Source of the DNA: Asterochloris sp. CNOR1
Lineage: Eukaryota > Chlorophyta > Trebouxiophyceae > Trebouxiales > Trebouxiaceae
Assembly (NCBI GenBank): GCA_963969365.1
Contig: OZ017748.1
Coordinates: 1,922,001 to 1,986,000 of the forward strand
DNA length: 64,000 nucleotides
Direction: 5' to 3'
In this document: piece after piece, positions 1 to 12,000 of the stretch
How positions within the stretch are numbered: the stretch's first letter is position 1
How the letters are laid out: each line of letters starts with the position of its first letter
Notes under the pieces: generated by a model
The model's input: the letters and a program-made list of their open reading frames with translations, nothing else
Told to the model about the DNA's origin: nothing
Databases searched by the model: none
Translations under genes and position numbers: made by a program

Positions 1-567
1 TGCCCGGGGGCCCACCACCTTCCCCCTGGAGCGCCTGCTGTCCAACTTTTGGAACATCCTGAGCAATGAGGCTGACCCTGACGTGGACCCTGCAGTGCTG
101 GCCAGGCAGCAGCAGTCTGCAGAGGTCTTCATGCTGCTGCGCTCCCTCGTCTCTCTGCGCCTCCTCTCTCAGGTGAGATAAGGCTGAGTGCTGTGCACAA
201 GGTGCAGACACTTTAGCTGTTTTGCCATGCCTCCAGTCAACTGGCTTCCAAAGAGCCTCCTCTGCAAACAAGCTCAGGCCCTGTGCTTTGCTCAGTCTGT
301 GGACTGCAGATGCTGCATGCTACCTGGACTTCATCTGCCTACATGCTGATTACTGTGACCCCCTCTCTCAGACATGAACAGGCAATGCACTTTGCACAAA
401 CTGCCATTCGCTCGTGAGCGAGGCTTGATCAAGTGAAGGTTGCTGTGCAGGTGTCTGGAGACCTCCTGACAGATCCCACCTACAGATGTGAGATTTCAGA
501 TGGTCTGGCACAAACACTGGCCAGCAATGCCAGACTTGATATCAAAACTTACTTGCACTATGTTTGA
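1..567 (+). CDS. ORC5: Origin recognition complex subunit 5, 3' end (partial)
   Basis: Subunit of the nuclear origin recognition complex, which marks replication origins and loads MCM. Only the last two coding exons are in the window, 1-172 and 451-567, joined in phase by a GT-AG intron (173-450). The first exon reads FPLERLLSNFWNIL and then LLRSLVSLRLLSQ. The second reads VSGDLLTDPTYRCEIS and ends DIKTYLHYV before TGA. This matches from memory the C-terminal ORC5 domain of animals and plants, which has the same serine-glycine junction, the YKC-type motif and an aromatic-rich tail ending in a tyrosine-rich helix. The 5' part, including the AAA+ ATPase domain, lies upstream of the window. The next gene on the same strand starts only 152 bp after the stop. 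Confidence 0.82.
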
Positions 568-719
568 CTGAAAAGATTCACTGCTCCCCACCTTAGCCCC
601 TTTCATGTTTTTGCATGCTGTGTGACATGAATGTGCCTAGGGCAAGCATTCCAGACCTGCCAAACTCCTTCCCAAAAGCCTGTGCTCCTCATCAGACGTG
701 CCCTGAGCTCAGATCAAAC
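568..719 (+). promoter_or_regulatory. Short ORC5-CSN2 intergenic gap
   Basis: This 152 bp must hold both the ORC5 3' end and the CSN2 promoter and 5' UTR. I see no TGTAA signal and no clear TATA box. The compact head-to-tail spacing suggests the 5' UTR of CSN2 is short or that the transcripts overlap (inference). Confidence 0.35.
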
Positions 720-3700
720 ATGTATGACGATGACATGGAGGGTATGTGCTCTGGTCTGATCAAGGCTCTCAAAACACAGCAAGGGGTGTCACTCATGCAA
801 ACATCCCTGCAGACTATGGCTTCGAGTACTCGGATGAGGAGGTTCAAGAGGACGACATTGATATCGAGAACCAATACTACAACAGCAAAGGCAGGCACTG
901 TGATGTTTCAGCTGCGTCTCTCCTCAGGCCTCAAGGAGGAGAGATGGGCATGCCTGTCTGTGCAACTGCTACAATTTATCACATGTGTTGTGCAGGGCTC
1001 TTGGAAGGGTCAGACGACCCACAGGAGGCACTCAAGGGCTTCCGGGAGGTAGTGAAGATGGAGGAGGGCCAGGGCGAATGGTAGACTAGTTTTGTCGTGG
1101 TTGCCTGCAGCTTCACTGCTTTGATAGGCTGCTTGACATGGCTGGCCTCTGCTGCGCAGCACAGTTCAGGGGGTTACAGGTTGTGCCTCCATGTGCAAGC
1201 AGCAGCACGAGTGCCATGCCCCACACGTGCATGCCTGCAGGGGCTTCAAGGCGCTCAAGCAGGTGGTCAAGCTGCACTATCGGCTGAATCAGAAAGACAA
1301 GATGTTGGCATCGTACAGGTGGGCTCGCTCTGGTGCCTCAACAGCTGCCTCATCAATGTGCTCTCATGTCGCGCAACCCGCTGTCTGGCCTCATTGGCAA
1401 AATTGCTGCCTCAGCCAGACATGGCCCTGGTACACCCATGCAGAGCAGTTCTCAGCCAGAAGGTCTGGTGAACCCCTGCACACCTGACGCCACCCAGATG
1501 CCAGCCTTGCCCTGCATCCCAACCCATTGCTCAATGCAGCACATGCTGCCTGGTGCTGCAGGGAAATGCTGGGCTACATCAAGACGGCAGTGACGCGGAA
1601 CCAGAGCGAGAAGAAAATCAACAGCCTGCTGGACCATGTGTCCACCTCATCAGATGTCGGGCTCCTGCAGGCAAGCTGAGACCTGGGCGTTGGGGGCAGG
1701 TGCAGAGGGCATGGCTGTCGACAGGCGGCAGCCTGGGGCCGCCAGGCAGGGTCATCTCAGGGGCCACGGCCTGCTGTTGCTGCTGTCAAAGACACTGTGA
1801 CTACTGTTCTGAATCTCTGAGCGGTGCTAGAGCCAAGCACCTCAGGGCCTGTGCTGACAGGTAGGGCCTGCCCCTGCGGCCAATGCATGCTCTGCAACCG
1901 AGCTCACACTAGACGCTAAGACTGCTGAGCAGGCAGCAAACATCAACCAGCCCACTGCTTGTGCAGGACTTCTACAAGCTCACACTGGAGGCGCTGCAGG
2001 AGGCCAACAATGAGCGTCTGTGGTTCAAGACCCAGCTCAAGCTGTGCGGGCTGTGGTTCCGCCTGGAGGAGTTTTCCCGCATGCAGCGCATCCTGCGGGA
2101 GCTGCATAGGTCAGATCCTGTCCGGTCGTCTGGTGCATGCAGGCCCCTGGCCAGGGTAGATGCTGGTCACGGCGGGCCCTGGGTATGATTGTGATGCTGT
2201 GCACGCCGGGCCTGGCAATCATGTGCCTTCAAGCCATCAACAGGAACCCATAGTGAACCACACACCGGCTTCATAACCGGCACACCTCTGGGCAGACAGG
2301 CAGGACCTCTTTGTCCCCCCGCTCGTGTGTGCTCATCGCACTGGTACATTCGCTGGCATGCACACGATGCTTGCTGCAGGCCACGAGCACACTTGACAGC
2401 ATCAGCATGGTGCTCAGCATGCACACTGTGCCTGCTGCAGGTCCTGAGCACATCTATGGCATCACCACTGTGCTTAGCATTCCACACTGTGCCTCCCACA
2501 GGTCATGCACCACAGAGGGCGGGCAGGATGACCTGAAGAAGGGCACCCAGCTGCTGGAGATCTATGCCCTCGAGATACAGGTGAAGTCCATGTGAGTGCT
2601 TGATCTGCACTGAGCCGTGCTGGATGAGCATACAAGCAGCAGAGGCAGCAGGACTTTGATATTACTGGCCCAGACTGCAGGTGTGTACACGCATGAGGTG
2701 TGCCACTTGAAATCCTGCACGTGCAGAGAGGGGAGGCGCACATGCAAGTACACATGGACAAACACAAATGGATGCGCCTGAGGTGAAGGAGCTGCACCAG
2801 CGTGGTCTCATGTTGCTGCTGAGGCACACAACTACTTTGCCTGCAGATGTACACGGAGATGCGCAACACCAAGAAGCTGAAGGAGCTGTACCAGCGCGCT
2901 CTAACGATCAAGAGCGCCATTCCCCACCCGCGCATCATGGGCATTATCCGTGAGTGCGGGGGAAAGATGCACATGCACGAGCGCCTCTGGAGCGAGGCTG
3001 CCACAGACTTCTTTGAGGTGACTTCAGCAGGTGTCTTGGTCCACACCAGCTACTCTGGTGCTTCAAACGCCGAGATTGATTGGGGCACACAACTAAAGCT
3101 GTCGGGCTTTGAATACAGATACATGTTTGGGTGCAAGTTCTCTCCACAATACATGCACATGCGCCAGTGGACACATGCCTGTCGAGTGAGGCTGCCATGG
3201 ACTTCAGCCTGCAAGGCTGTGCTTGCAGACTGCAAGCAGGACAGCACAGTGGTCCTTCTCTGCACACAGGGTGAGGTGAACCTGCTGCCAGAGAGGGGTT
3301 GCTGATTGCTTTGGCAGCACTGATGTGTCAGGCGCGACCTTGTGCATCTTGATGCAGCATCAGTGCTGCCCCACTCTTCAACTTGAGCTGGGAGCGCCAG
3401 CACGGGAGCCAAGCCCTGTAGCTCAGCCTTTACACCGTATAGGTTGCACAGCGGAGCTTTGAACCTGGCTCATGCTGCAGGCGTTCAAGAGTTACGATGA
3501 GGCGGGGGTGATGCGGCGCATTCAGTGCCTCAAGTACCTGGTCCTGGCCAACATGCTCATGGAGAGCAATGTAGACCCCTTCGATGCTCAGGTGGGGCAT
3601 CTCTGCGGTGGGTGGGAGAGGTATGTCGCTGACAAGGCTGAAACCACAATGTGGCACTTAAGTAGGCCAGCCTTTGGCCCAAATGCATGCAGCTGCCCAG

Positions 3701-5809
3701 GCCGGCGTCGCAGCTTGCAGGCAGCAATGCTGTGCAGATTGCTGGAGGACAGCAGCATGGGTCCAGCAATGAGTAGGCGGCAATGCCAAGCTGCTGCTCA
3801 GGCTGGGAGGTGCTTGGCAGCCCGGGGGCAGGTGCAGGTCGATGGCCCACACTGCTTGCAGGTGAATGAGGAGATGGCTCTGTGTCAGTAGTACACAAGG
3901 CTGCTGTGCTTAGGCGTGGTGGTGAGACCTGTGGGCAGGCAATGGGCGCCTGGCGCATGACCCAGCAGATGTGTGCTGCCCGGGTGCCGTTTTGGAGATG
4001 ACATTTGTGCCCTCTGCACATGTCAACTGGCGTCCACATCAAGGGCTATTGCCACAGAGACTGACACAGCCGTGTGCCAGCAAACATCAGACATGCCCCA
4101 GGACTCTCTGCGGGATGCTGAGCCCTACAAGAGTAGGGCTGCTGACCTGAAACATGCCCTTTTTGGCACGTTGCCCTCTCTTGTGCTGTGCAGGGAGCCC
4201 AGCCTCACAACATCAGGGCTGTACTTCCCTGGAAATGAGTTGTTGTCACCTGTGCAGCAGCGCTTTGTGTGGCTGGGCTGTGCAGGAAGCAGCATCTGAC
4301 AGAGGCTACTGTCTTTACAACTCCCTGTTGGGCGCGCCTCTGCACCGAGCAAATGTGCTTTGCAGGAAGCAAAGCCTTACAAGAGTGACAATGAGGTGCT
4401 GGCCATGACCAACCTGGTGGAGGCCTACCAGAAGAATAACATCCGGGAATTTGAGAAAATCCTCAGGACAAATAAGTGCGCCCTGTGTGTTGGTATGTGG
4501 GGTAGCGTTCCCTGCAGGCTTTGCCACCATGCAGGCCCACATGGGTGGACCGTTTGAGCAGAAATAAGTGAAGCCGACCTGGGGGGCCTTTTCGTTCCTG
4601 CAGACCTGCATGAGGTTGCAACCAGGCAGGCCCTGCATGCGTGCACCCAGCAAGGGCTGGGAAGTGAGGTCTGCCCAGCCTGCATGCTCTGGAGGGCGCT
4701 TTGGCACCAGATTGCTTGCTCACGGCCACGACTGAGAGCACATCGCTGAGTTGGCAGCAATGTCCTTTGGTACCTACATGCCTTGTGGGCACTCAGTCCA
4801 TATCTGTGCGCATTGAAGCAAGAAGCTTGGCCTCACAGCTGCCCTGTTGTGCAGGCGAACAATCTATGACGACACTTTCATCCGACAGTACATTGAGGAC
4901 CTCCTCACCAAGATCCGGACATCGGTGCGCAGCCTTTGGGTGCTTAGCCTGACCAGGGCTGACCTGGGGCACTGCTTGAACCTGGCAAAGACACACATTG
5001 CCAGTGGATTCATGGCTGTGGCGGCTGATCCTGATTGCAAAACTCACAGCAGTGGTCAAATCTGTGTTGCATCTGGCAAGCTAACACCGCCGCTGTACAG
5101 CTGATGCTGAAGGTGGCGTAGCCAGCAGCATGCGTAAACAGCTTTTGGGCCAGCTCTCAGGTCTCCCTATGCCTCTCTCATTGCCTGTGTTCATGATGCG
5201 TAAGGGCATGCCAATCATAGGTGGGCAGCTGCGCAGGCGCCTTTGGCAGGTGGCGCAGCCAAACAGCACATGCAAGCAGCCTTATTGATACACGCTGAAT
5301 GTGGGTGTGCTGCTGTGCAGGTGGTGTTGAAGGTAGTGCAGCCTTACACGCGCATTCGCATCCCCTTCATGTCCAAGCAGCTCAACATTCCAGAGGCTGA
5401 TGTGGAGCGTCTGCTGGTGTCTCTCATTTTGGACAAACGGATTGAGGGGCATATTGACCAGGTGTGACCCAGCTGGACACAAGCAATGCACGGCTGCATG
5501 CCTCACGGAGTGACCCTGAGCCTGCAGCTGCACTCCTTGGGAGCTTTGAGATGGTTCCAAAAAATTATGATCCTTGCGCAAGCCTTGAGCACGGCCCCAG
5601 CGCTGCTCAGCTGCATGGTGTGCCCAGGCTTGACAGCGTCCATTTATGCCCAGTTGCAGCTGACTCAGTACTGTGAGGCTGGTCTGCAGGTGAACCAGGT
5701 GGTGGAGATAGGGAACCGCCAGGAAGGGCGCGACAAGTTTGACAACATTTCAAAGTGGGCAAATCAAATAAACACCCTCAGAAATACAGTTCTGAATAAG
5801 CTTCAGTAG
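720..5809 (+). CDS. CSN2: COP9 signalosome subunit 2
   Basis: CSN2 is a PCI-domain scaffold of the COP9 signalosome, which removes NEDD8 from cullin-RING ubiquitin ligases. The product is 438 aa, close to 443 in human, and collinear with it throughout. It has an acidic N-terminus ([17 protein letters not shown]), then [70 protein letters not shown], and the PCI winged helix with [16 protein letters not shown] and [11 protein letters not shown]. Exons: 720-741, 813-890, 996-1080, 1241-1318, 1562-1670, 1967-2109, 2502-2580, 2847-3017, 3481-3591, 4366-4475, 4855-4924, 5321-5461, 5690-5809; all phases agree. Introns 2 and 5 start with GC (GCAGGC, GCAAGC). Several introns hold decayed copies of adjacent exon ends. 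A TGTAA follows the stop by 52 bp. The gene converges with COP1. Confidence 0.95.
2347..2520 (+). repeat. Three tandem copies across a CSN2 splice acceptor
   Basis: Units of about 62 bp begin near 2357 (cacacgatgcttgctgcagg), 2419 (cacactgtgcctgctgcagg) and 2483 (cacactgtgcctcccacagg). The third is the real acceptor and start of exon 7 at 2502. The first two are intronic look-alikes that keep a usable AG. Confidence 0.7.
2768..3212 (+). repeat. Decayed copies of both ends of CSN2 exon 8
   Basis: The intron before exon 8 contains [10 protein letters not shown]-coding sequence at 2768-2812, resembling [10 protein letters not shown] within exon 8 (about 2855-2902). The intron after it contains, at 3151-3212, acatgcacatgcgccagtgg followed by gtgaggctgccatggacttc. 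These mirror acatgcacgagcgcctctgg and gcgaggctgccacagacttc at the real exon end (2971-3017). The copies are fragments and are not part of the reading frame. Confidence 0.7.
4105..4150 (+). repeat. Decayed copy of CSN2 exon 10 start
   Basis: In the long intron before exon 10 the sequence can be read as [12 protein letters not shown]. This resembles [12 protein letters not shown] at the true exon start (4366). A weaker copy of the exon 12 start (VVLKVVQP) lies at 5099-5135 in the next-but-one intron. Confidence 0.6.
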
Positions 5810-6083
5810 CACACCTCAGTGTCACTTGTCAATGCATGCAATCATGTCAAGCATTTGCACTTGTAAAGGAGAGGGGCACTGGGGGTGCTTTCGACGAAAT
5901 CCAGTCGATGGGGCCTGCAAGGTGCTGCTGAAATCAGATTGGTTAGCAAGCCCTAGCAATATTTAGGGCAAAGAATGTTCACTGGGGGCTAGCCCTAGCC
6001 GAGGGTGTGGGACAGAAACAGTTAGAAAGCTGATACTCCTGTAGTCAGCCATGGCTGTCTGGTGTGATCCCCTGCCGTTGGGT
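5810..6083. other. CSN2-COP1 convergent intergenic region
   Basis: These 274 bp separate two convergent stops. Apart from the CSN2 poly(A) signal near 5862 I see no gene or RNA. No minus-strand TGTAA for COP1 was found here. Confidence 0.5.
5862..5866 (+). terminator. TGTAA poly(A) signal of CSN2
   Basis: TGTAA lies 52 bp after the CSN2 stop, in the context cttgtaaagg. TGTAA is the usual poly(A) signal of chlorophyte algae. This is a motif match only. Confidence 0.5.
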
Positions 6084-9000
6084 TCATGATGTCAGCTGGA
6101 AGATTTTAATGGTTCCCTGCGAGTTGGCCGCGAGCAGCACTTGCGAGCGCGGTTTCCAACAGACAGCACTAATGAATTGGTGGGGATCCTGCTGGCTGGG
6201 CAGGGGAGGCTCCCCCGGCAGGGAGAAGAGGCGCCTCGACATGGGCTTCGACATGGCCTTGTAGTACACGTACACCTGCAGCAAAGGCAGTTCTCAAGGG
6301 AGCCGGCGTGGCAACATCATTGCATCAGCATGATGCTACACATAGGACCGGCAGCAGATGAGGCAGCAGCACATGGGCTTGGACATGGCCTTGAAGTACG
6401 CATATACCTGCAGCAGAGGCAGCAAGTCACCAGCTCCACAGAGGCATTGGCTTTGGAGCTCATTAAAGCCTAATCTTGAGGTACACCTGGACCTGTAGCC
6501 AGGTGTACCTAGCTCTGTATGAACATCAGCATGCGGACAGTTGAGGACCAAGCGTGCAAGCTCACATTTGCTGCTGCTGGCGGGCTGCAACGAGCAAAGC
6601 AGCAGCAAGGGCCTTGGAGCAAGGCCAACTGGCAGCGCTGCAGATGGGCCTGGCAGGCAAGCTGCTCCTGCCCTATGCCACATCAGGGTGCTGCATGAGG
6701 CAGTCCGTATGCTTCCCAGCCTCCCTGCACATCGTCAGCCTTGCTGCCGCAAGCGGAGATGTGGCCATCCACAAGTCTTATGACACACACCAGACAGGCA
6801 CAGCAGGGACTCCACCAGGTTGGTCCCACTGCTGCTCGTGGACCAAGAGACAAAACACGGCACGCAGCAACGGCAGGCCCCCACACCTCATTGGTCTCGC
6901 TGCCGCAGGCAGTGAAGTCGCCGTCCACGCTGAGCCCCACAAAGTTCTTCTCATTCATGTGGCCGCTGAAGGTGCGTGAGGCACGGTGGGCCTGCACATC
7001 CCACATGCGCAGGGTGCTGTCCGTGGAGGCTGACACCAACTCCCCTGCTGACAGGTAGCGCACATAGGAGACGGCCTTGCGGTGCCCTGCACAGGCACAG
7101 TGATGCCCTCATGGGACTGGGTGTGCACAAGCTTTGAGGTCTGAACTGCTGCGTCAGGACCCTCGGAGACTGGAAGGTCTACACACACATTGGCTGCCTT
7201 GCTGCCGCTGGTCCTGGTTGCTGCTGACCTGGCACCTGAGTTTGCCTGAGGTGACTTCAGTTGATCCTGAACAAGAGTACCCAGGACCAGCGGGCGAGAT
7301 GTTCAGATGTTGAGGGCTGCAGACAGAGGAGGGCCAGCAGCAGGAAGGCCAGCAACAGCGCATACTCCAGCCTTGCAGCCACAAGCAGGGTAGCCCTGGC
7401 TATATCAGAGAGAGCTTTGAGCCAGTCAGCTAGGCAGAGAATCATGTGATGCCATGGACCCAGCCCTTGCAACCCTTGCAGGCCAGGTCATGATCCAGCA
7501 GCCCCCTCCTGCACTGCGGCTGGGTGCAGGTGCCTCACCCTCAAACACGTGCAGGGGTGCCCGCGCCTTGCGCAGGTCATACAAGTGGACATTGTGGTCT
7601 GCTGAGCCCACTGCAATCTCATGGCTGCACCCAGGGTTGTACTTCACACAACACACATTGGCCTTCATGTCAATATCCAGCACACTGTTCTGCTGGTTGG
7701 TAGACCAGACCTGCAAGCAGGGAGGGGCCATGCTTAGCGTTAGGGAGACACTGAATCAGCACACTGTCTGCCAGCTGAAAGGCGGGAGCATCCTCAGACA
7801 GCAGTGCCTTGCAGGCAGTGCAATCTGGCAGCCTGCTGGGCTGGGTTAATGTGCACTTAGACAGCCAAGCCCTTCCCGGACTGTGGCACGGCCACTCCTT
7901 TGACTGGACCACGCATCTCTGATGTCAGGCCGCACCACATAATCTGCCCGGCAGGGGCACCACCTAGAGCGATGAGCACGCAGCCCGACGCAATCACTGA
8001 CAGCGGGCCAGCAGCAGACTTTCAACCAGGGTCGGGGGGGGGGGTGGGGGGGGGGGTCCGGGAAAGCCGCAGGGATGGTGGGGCATCGGCGGAAGTGTCT
8101 CGTGTGCGCCCACCAGCTGGCCATCACCTGAAGGTGCCATCAGACCCAGCACTCCCCTCACTGCTCACCTTGACCCAGCCATCATCCGACCCTGTGACCA
8201 GCAGCATGGGGTCTGTGTGGCACGAGTCGACGCTCCAGATGCGTTTCTCGTGGGCCTCATATTCAGCCACACTCTGGCTGGTGGCCACGTCCCACACATT
8301 GACCACGCCCTCGTAGTCACTGCTGGCCAGGTGGCTCTGCACATACTTGTTCCAAGAGAGGCAGGACAGCTTCGACCGTGTGTTGACCTCCAGCGCGGGG
8401 CAGTGCGTCTCAGTGTGTGGGTTGCGCAGCACGTTGGCATACTCATACACGCTGATGCGCTTGGACACGCCCGCCGTGGCAAACACCTGCAGCATGTGGG
8501 CAGGAAAATGGGTGCAAAGGGCCACTGCTTGGAGCAACTTTGGAATGTCCCCAGCGGCAAACACCTGCAGCGAACAGGCAGCAAGGACCATGTTGGCTGC
8601 CAGTGCTCAGAGCACTGGGGGAATGCGCGCGCCAGAGACAACTGGGGAGGTGAAGCGTTGCATGATAAACTCAGCCTGGAGGGGCACAGCAAAACTTCAG
8701 TGGGCAAGACTGCTGGACTCCACACCTGCACACCTGCAGCACCAGAACGCTTGAAGCCATGGACGTGCATCTATTGGCACTCAGCAGTGGCCTGGCATGT
8801 CAGGCAGGTACTTCATCGCAACCAAGCACAGTGGCGTGCTCGCAGCTGCAAGATGCAGGGTGTTGCATGACAGTACTGGTGCAACACCAGCAGAACAGCA
8901 ACCCCTAGCCAGAGGAGGCTGTCCCAGACTCTGACTCCATGCCTATACATGATTTCCTGCCTGGTGCCCCCCCTCAAAACTCCAGTCAGCACATGGAAGC

Positions 9001-12000
9001 ACTGACTTGGACAGGCATGGCCACAATGCATGAGCACAGACCCCTGGCCATGCTTGTCAAACAGAGTTCTGCATAGGGTGCTGTTGCTCAGGCAGGAGCT
9101 GGCAAGCGTAGCATGGCATTCAGGACAGCAGCGCAGCAGGAGCGGCCAGTGAATACCTTGCGCTTATCACAGCACACGTGGCTGTCACGGATCAACCCAA
9201 CATCAGGCAGGGTTCTGCTGTTTGGGCGGGAGGTAGCAGCGCTGTGTGTACGGCCGGGCTTGCTGTCACAAACAACCTTACTGGTAACACAGCTCACCTG
9301 GCTGTCCCGATCGAACTCGATGCTGGACAGGATGCTGCTGCTCTGGCGGGAGCTTGCGCGTGGCAGCTGAGCCACCATCTTCAGGCGGCTGCACTGGGTG
9401 AACACGGAGAGCACACGCGAGAACTCTGCAAGGCCCTGGTCCGAGACGGCCGCCCCGCCTGCTGCCACGTCGCCGCTCTGCGCCGGGCGCTGACCACCCC
9501 TCTCCTGTTGGGAGCTGCTGGGGAGTTCCTGGCTAGCACCTGAGAACCCGAGAGGGTTGCCCTGCTGGAGGTCAGAAGGGGGAGCTGCCAACCCAGTGGC
9601 AGCATGGTCCTCAGCTGCTGGTTTGCCACTCCAAGTGGCCAGGCTCGTCTCCTCCTCGCGCATGCGCTTGCGCCCAGGGGAGGCAGGCTGGGCGTCTCCA
9701 TTCACAGCAGTGCCGGCTGAGGCAAGCTCAGGCTCGTCCTCTGCTGTGCCTGGCTGCTGGGGCAGCTGGCAGCGCAGGCGCAGGTAGCACTGCTGCAGGT
9801 CCTCCATCTGAGACAGCACCCGCCGCCGCTTGGCCCTGCAGGGCAGAACTTGTCCACGAGCGATAGGGCAGAACTTGTGTCTATGAGCGACAGGGCAGAA
9901 ATTGTGTCCACGAGCGATAGGTGAGTCCACGCGGACAGGCATGATTCCGAGGCTGTCTGGGACAGCGCTCACTATTGCTTGCCCCTGCTACGATGACCCT
10001 GTGTCGGTGAGGACATTAGTGAATCAAGGTCTGCCTCACAGATTTCAGCGCAGCGGCGCAGTAGCACCAAGTGACTCCGATGGATGAAGCAAACAAGAGT
10101 TCTGGTGATGGCAGCGGCCTGACACGCCGGCCATCGTGCAGCTGTTGATGGGCCGACACTGAAGGCAGTCAGGTGCAGCTGCATCGCTCACGTGGAGGCC
10201 TGCTCGCTCCCGGCGGAGCCTGGCTGGCTGACGTCGCTGTAGGTCAAGTCACTCAGGCTTGCTCCAGAGCGGGTGCCTGTCTCCCCTGTGCTGCCTGCAG
10301 GCAGCCACAAACAAAGATGCGGCCTGGCAGCAGCAGCAGGCCACAGCTGGGCTGTGCCTTTGAGCAGCAAACACAAGTCAGGGATACCCATGAAGCAGAG
10401 TTGCCCCAGCCAGGTGAGGCTACCTCTAGAGCTGCAAAAGGCATCCACATCCATGTGTCCTACTCAGTCAAATGCTGCCTGCTGGTCACAGCCATCACCA
10501 TCATACTACTGCCCTCTGCTGCTAGCATGAAAGACTCCCCTGGCTCCATGGCACAGGAGTGCAGGCTGCCTCTGATGTGCATGGAGCTCCGCGCTGCAGA
10601 GGCACCCAGGGACTGCCTCTGAGCACTCAGCAGGCAATGCACGGCACCAGCCCGCCTGTGAGGAGGCCTGGGCAGCACATGATTGCTTGTGGAAACATCG
10701 AACTGAGATGCTCGGCAGGACGTGTTGGAGGCGAGCTGCTCACGTGAGAAGGCTGCAGCAGATAGGTGCCTGTGAGGCACCCACACTGCCGGGCCGCTTT
10801 GCTGAGGGGCGTTGAGCTCACCTGAGGACCGCGAGAAAGCATGACGCTGCAGCTGCTGCTGCTGCTGCTGGAATGCCTGGAAGGCCATGTGCCGCGGGTG
10901 GATGTGCACGTGGCTGTCGGGGGACAGCTGGGTGGGCAGGGGTGGGGGCAGCAGGGAGCCTGGCTGCACCCCATTCAATCTCGCCTCCTGAGACGCCTGC
11001 AGCACACACAGCCAGCACGGAGCTGCTGCCAAGCCCTCCTGAATCAGCAAGAGCTTGGAAGACATCTCCAGTTGGTGGACGGTGCCGTCCACATAGGGCC
11101 ACTGTACATTGCTGTGGTCTCTGCTGGCGGCAGCACACTGAGAGGGCACCAAGTTGAGCAAAGACTCCACTGCAGAGCCAGTTTTAGTGACCTGAACCCA
11201 CCTGTCGCTGCAGGTCATGCCAGGCCTGGTCCGCAGGCTGCCGCAGGCCGGCCGCAGGCACTGCCGTGGCCGCAGAAGGCCCCCCAGAGGAGGCTGTGAC
11301 AAGCCCCTGTGCCGCGCGGCTGGGGCCCCCCTCTCCTACAGTGTCCTGCTGTACGGGGATCTGCTGGTCCTGCAGGAAGCAGGGAGGTCACCTTTGCAGG
11401 GCGCGCCTGCAGGATGCAGGGATGCTGACCGGGCCCTGCAGCAAGCTGCCCCTCAGGCCAAGTGCTGGTCACATGCTTCCTAGTGCCGGTTGGGCCTCAT
11501 GACGCCCTCAAGGTCACACATGCAATGAGATTGCATTGGCTGCCTTGAAGGACTGCAGGCAGACCCTGGCAGTGGACCAGAGCAGAATGATTGAGCCGGC
11601 AACAGCTAACAATCACTTCCAGGATGCTCACCTGGAATGCGGGGCTCATCTGCACGCTGGGCCACGGCTGCAGTGGCAGGCTGTGCATGGTGACAGAACG
11701 GTGACTCCGCCTGGATGGGGGGCCATTGCCGCTGGCACTCAGCTGCGCCTGGCTGGTGTGGGCTGCCTGAGCGGCCACCGCCTGCTGTTGGATGTTCTGC
11801 GCCTGATCAGCCTCCTGGTGGGAGTTGGCCTGAGCAGCAGACGTCCCAGGCGCTGGCTGCGGCTCTGCAACAGTGTGGGGCCTGCCAGTGAGGCAGACAG
11901 GCCATCTGCTGAGCAGAGGACATCTCAGGTACTAGACTGGGACTTGCCCGCTGTCAGTCAGGCTAAAGCAGGAGCTGCACAGAAAATGGTGCCCCATGTG

